Below, piece after piece: positions 6,651-7,138 of a stretch of 7,138 bases of DNA. The notes beneath the pieces were generated by a model, which saw only the letters and a program-made list of their open reading frames with translations, made no database searches and was not told the origin of the DNA. This stretch comes from Christensenellaceae bacterium. Lineage in GTDB: Bacteria; Bacillota; Clostridia; Christensenellales; Aristaeellaceae. Within the stretch, counting starts at the first letter, position 1. Every line of letters begins with the position of its first letter. The stretch spans positions 1 to 7,138 of the forward strand of contig JADGQP010000097.1 in the NCBI GenBank assembly GCA_017881705.1, written 5' to 3'. The position numbers were made by a program, and so were the translations under genes.

Positions 6651-7138
6651 TTACGCTTCCTGATATTGGTCGGGCAGATCGTTTTCGTACAGCACCGTAT
6701 CTTCCCTGCGCGCAAGTGAGCGCAAAAGGGCGGTTGATGCGTCCAGCGTGTCGACCCGATGAATGTTCTCCTGGGGAAAACCAGCTTCCTTCAAGCCGTC
6801 GATGATCGGCAGCACGTGTTTTTTACCGACCAGTATGGCAACATCCGCGGCTTTTGCGATGGCGTGCCCGAACTCGCGGTTGTATTCTGCCTCGCGTTCG
6901 CCCAATTCTACCATGCCCGGGGTAACGATGATACGCCGCGAGGGGAACTGGCTCAGTACCTTCAACGCTGCTTTGGAACCGACGGGGTTGGAATTGAAAG
7001 CGTCGTTGATTACCGTGAACCCGTCGCCCGAAGGCAGCAGTTCCAATCGGCAGGCAACGGGTTTCAGGTTGGCAATACCGTTGGCAATCTGCTTCAGCGA
7101 AAGCCCCAACCCATCGGCTACGGCCGCGCCTAACAGAA
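6651..7138 (-). CDS. murF: UDP-N-acetylmuramoyl-tripeptide--D-alanyl-D-alanine ligase MurF, C-terminal part
   Basis: MurF adds D-Ala-D-Ala to UDP-MurNAc-tripeptide using ATP, the last cytoplasmic step of the muropeptide precursor. Only the last 161 complete codons are in the window; the frame is open to the right edge, so the N-terminal and most of the central ATPase domain lie outside. The visible part starts in the central domain (LGLSLKQIANGIANLKPVACRLEL). It then crosses into the C-terminal Mur ligase domain with VINDAFNSNPVGSKAALKVL and IIVTPGMVELGEREAEYNREFG, and ends in VLYENDLPDQYQEA. The family more often has DDAYNANP or DDAYNSNP; here it is NDAFNSNP. The stop at 6651 is 15 bases before the ddl start, with the ddl SD filling the gap. 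Confidence 0.95.
   Translation of the reverse strand, partial: LLGAAVADGLGLSLKQIANGIANLKPVACRLELLPSGDGFTVINDAFNSNPVGSKAALKVLSQFPSRRIIVTPGMVELGEREAEYNREFGHAIAKAADVAILVGKKHVLPIIDGLKEAGFPQENIHRVDTLDASTALLRSLARREDTVLYENDLPDQYQEA

Noticed and set aside
5526..6719. A 397-codon open frame on the plus strand, antisense to ddl and the end of murF.
   Set aside because: Its translation is a His/Gln/Arg-rich composition without a domain, and ddl is intact and conserved across the same bases.

Overview
The window is a compact run of seven conserved housekeeping genes, all on the minus strand. In transcription order, from the right edge to the left, they are murF (3' part only), ddl, dxs, tlyA, nadK, argR and recN (5' part only). 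Nearly every base is coding. The only non-coding stretch longer than about 31 bases is the 105-base tlyA-nadK gap. I see no RNA gene, mobile element, CRISPR array, tRNA, convincing terminator or long repeat.

The order dxs-tlyA-nadK-argR-recN is the classic Firmicutes cluster, with nadK between tlyA and argR as in many Clostridia. B. subtilis has dxs-yqxC-ahrC-recN without nadK. Protein signatures (an AhrC-type ArgR, a long Ddl with the NTIPGSLAFYLWE segment, a MurF with FNSNPVGSKAAL) and near-consensus Shine-Dalgarno sites also point to a Clostridia-type Firmicute. GC content is fairly high by eye (upper fifties percent). I cannot name the genus.

Right part (about 3520-7138): murF and ddl perform consecutive peptidoglycan precursor steps, since Ddl makes the D-Ala-D-Ala that MurF attaches to UDP-MurNAc-tripeptide. 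They are followed after only 26 bases by dxs, the first MEP-pathway enzyme, whose isoprenoid products include the undecaprenyl carrier used for the same wall precursors. tlyA overlaps the end of dxs by 8 bases and its ribosome-binding site lies inside dxs, so translation is probably coupled.

Left part (1-2714): a short AT-rich leader carries a good candidate sigma-A promoter with palindromic, ARG-box-like sequence. It then gives nadK (TTG start, strong SD), argR (15 bases later) and recN (31 bases later). The leader suggests that nadK-argR-recN can be transcribed separately and that ArgR may regulate its own unit; this is inference.

No previously undescribed system was found. The points most worth checking are the operator-like promoter ahead of nadK, the joining of murF-ddl to the dxs-recN cluster, and the two TTG starts.
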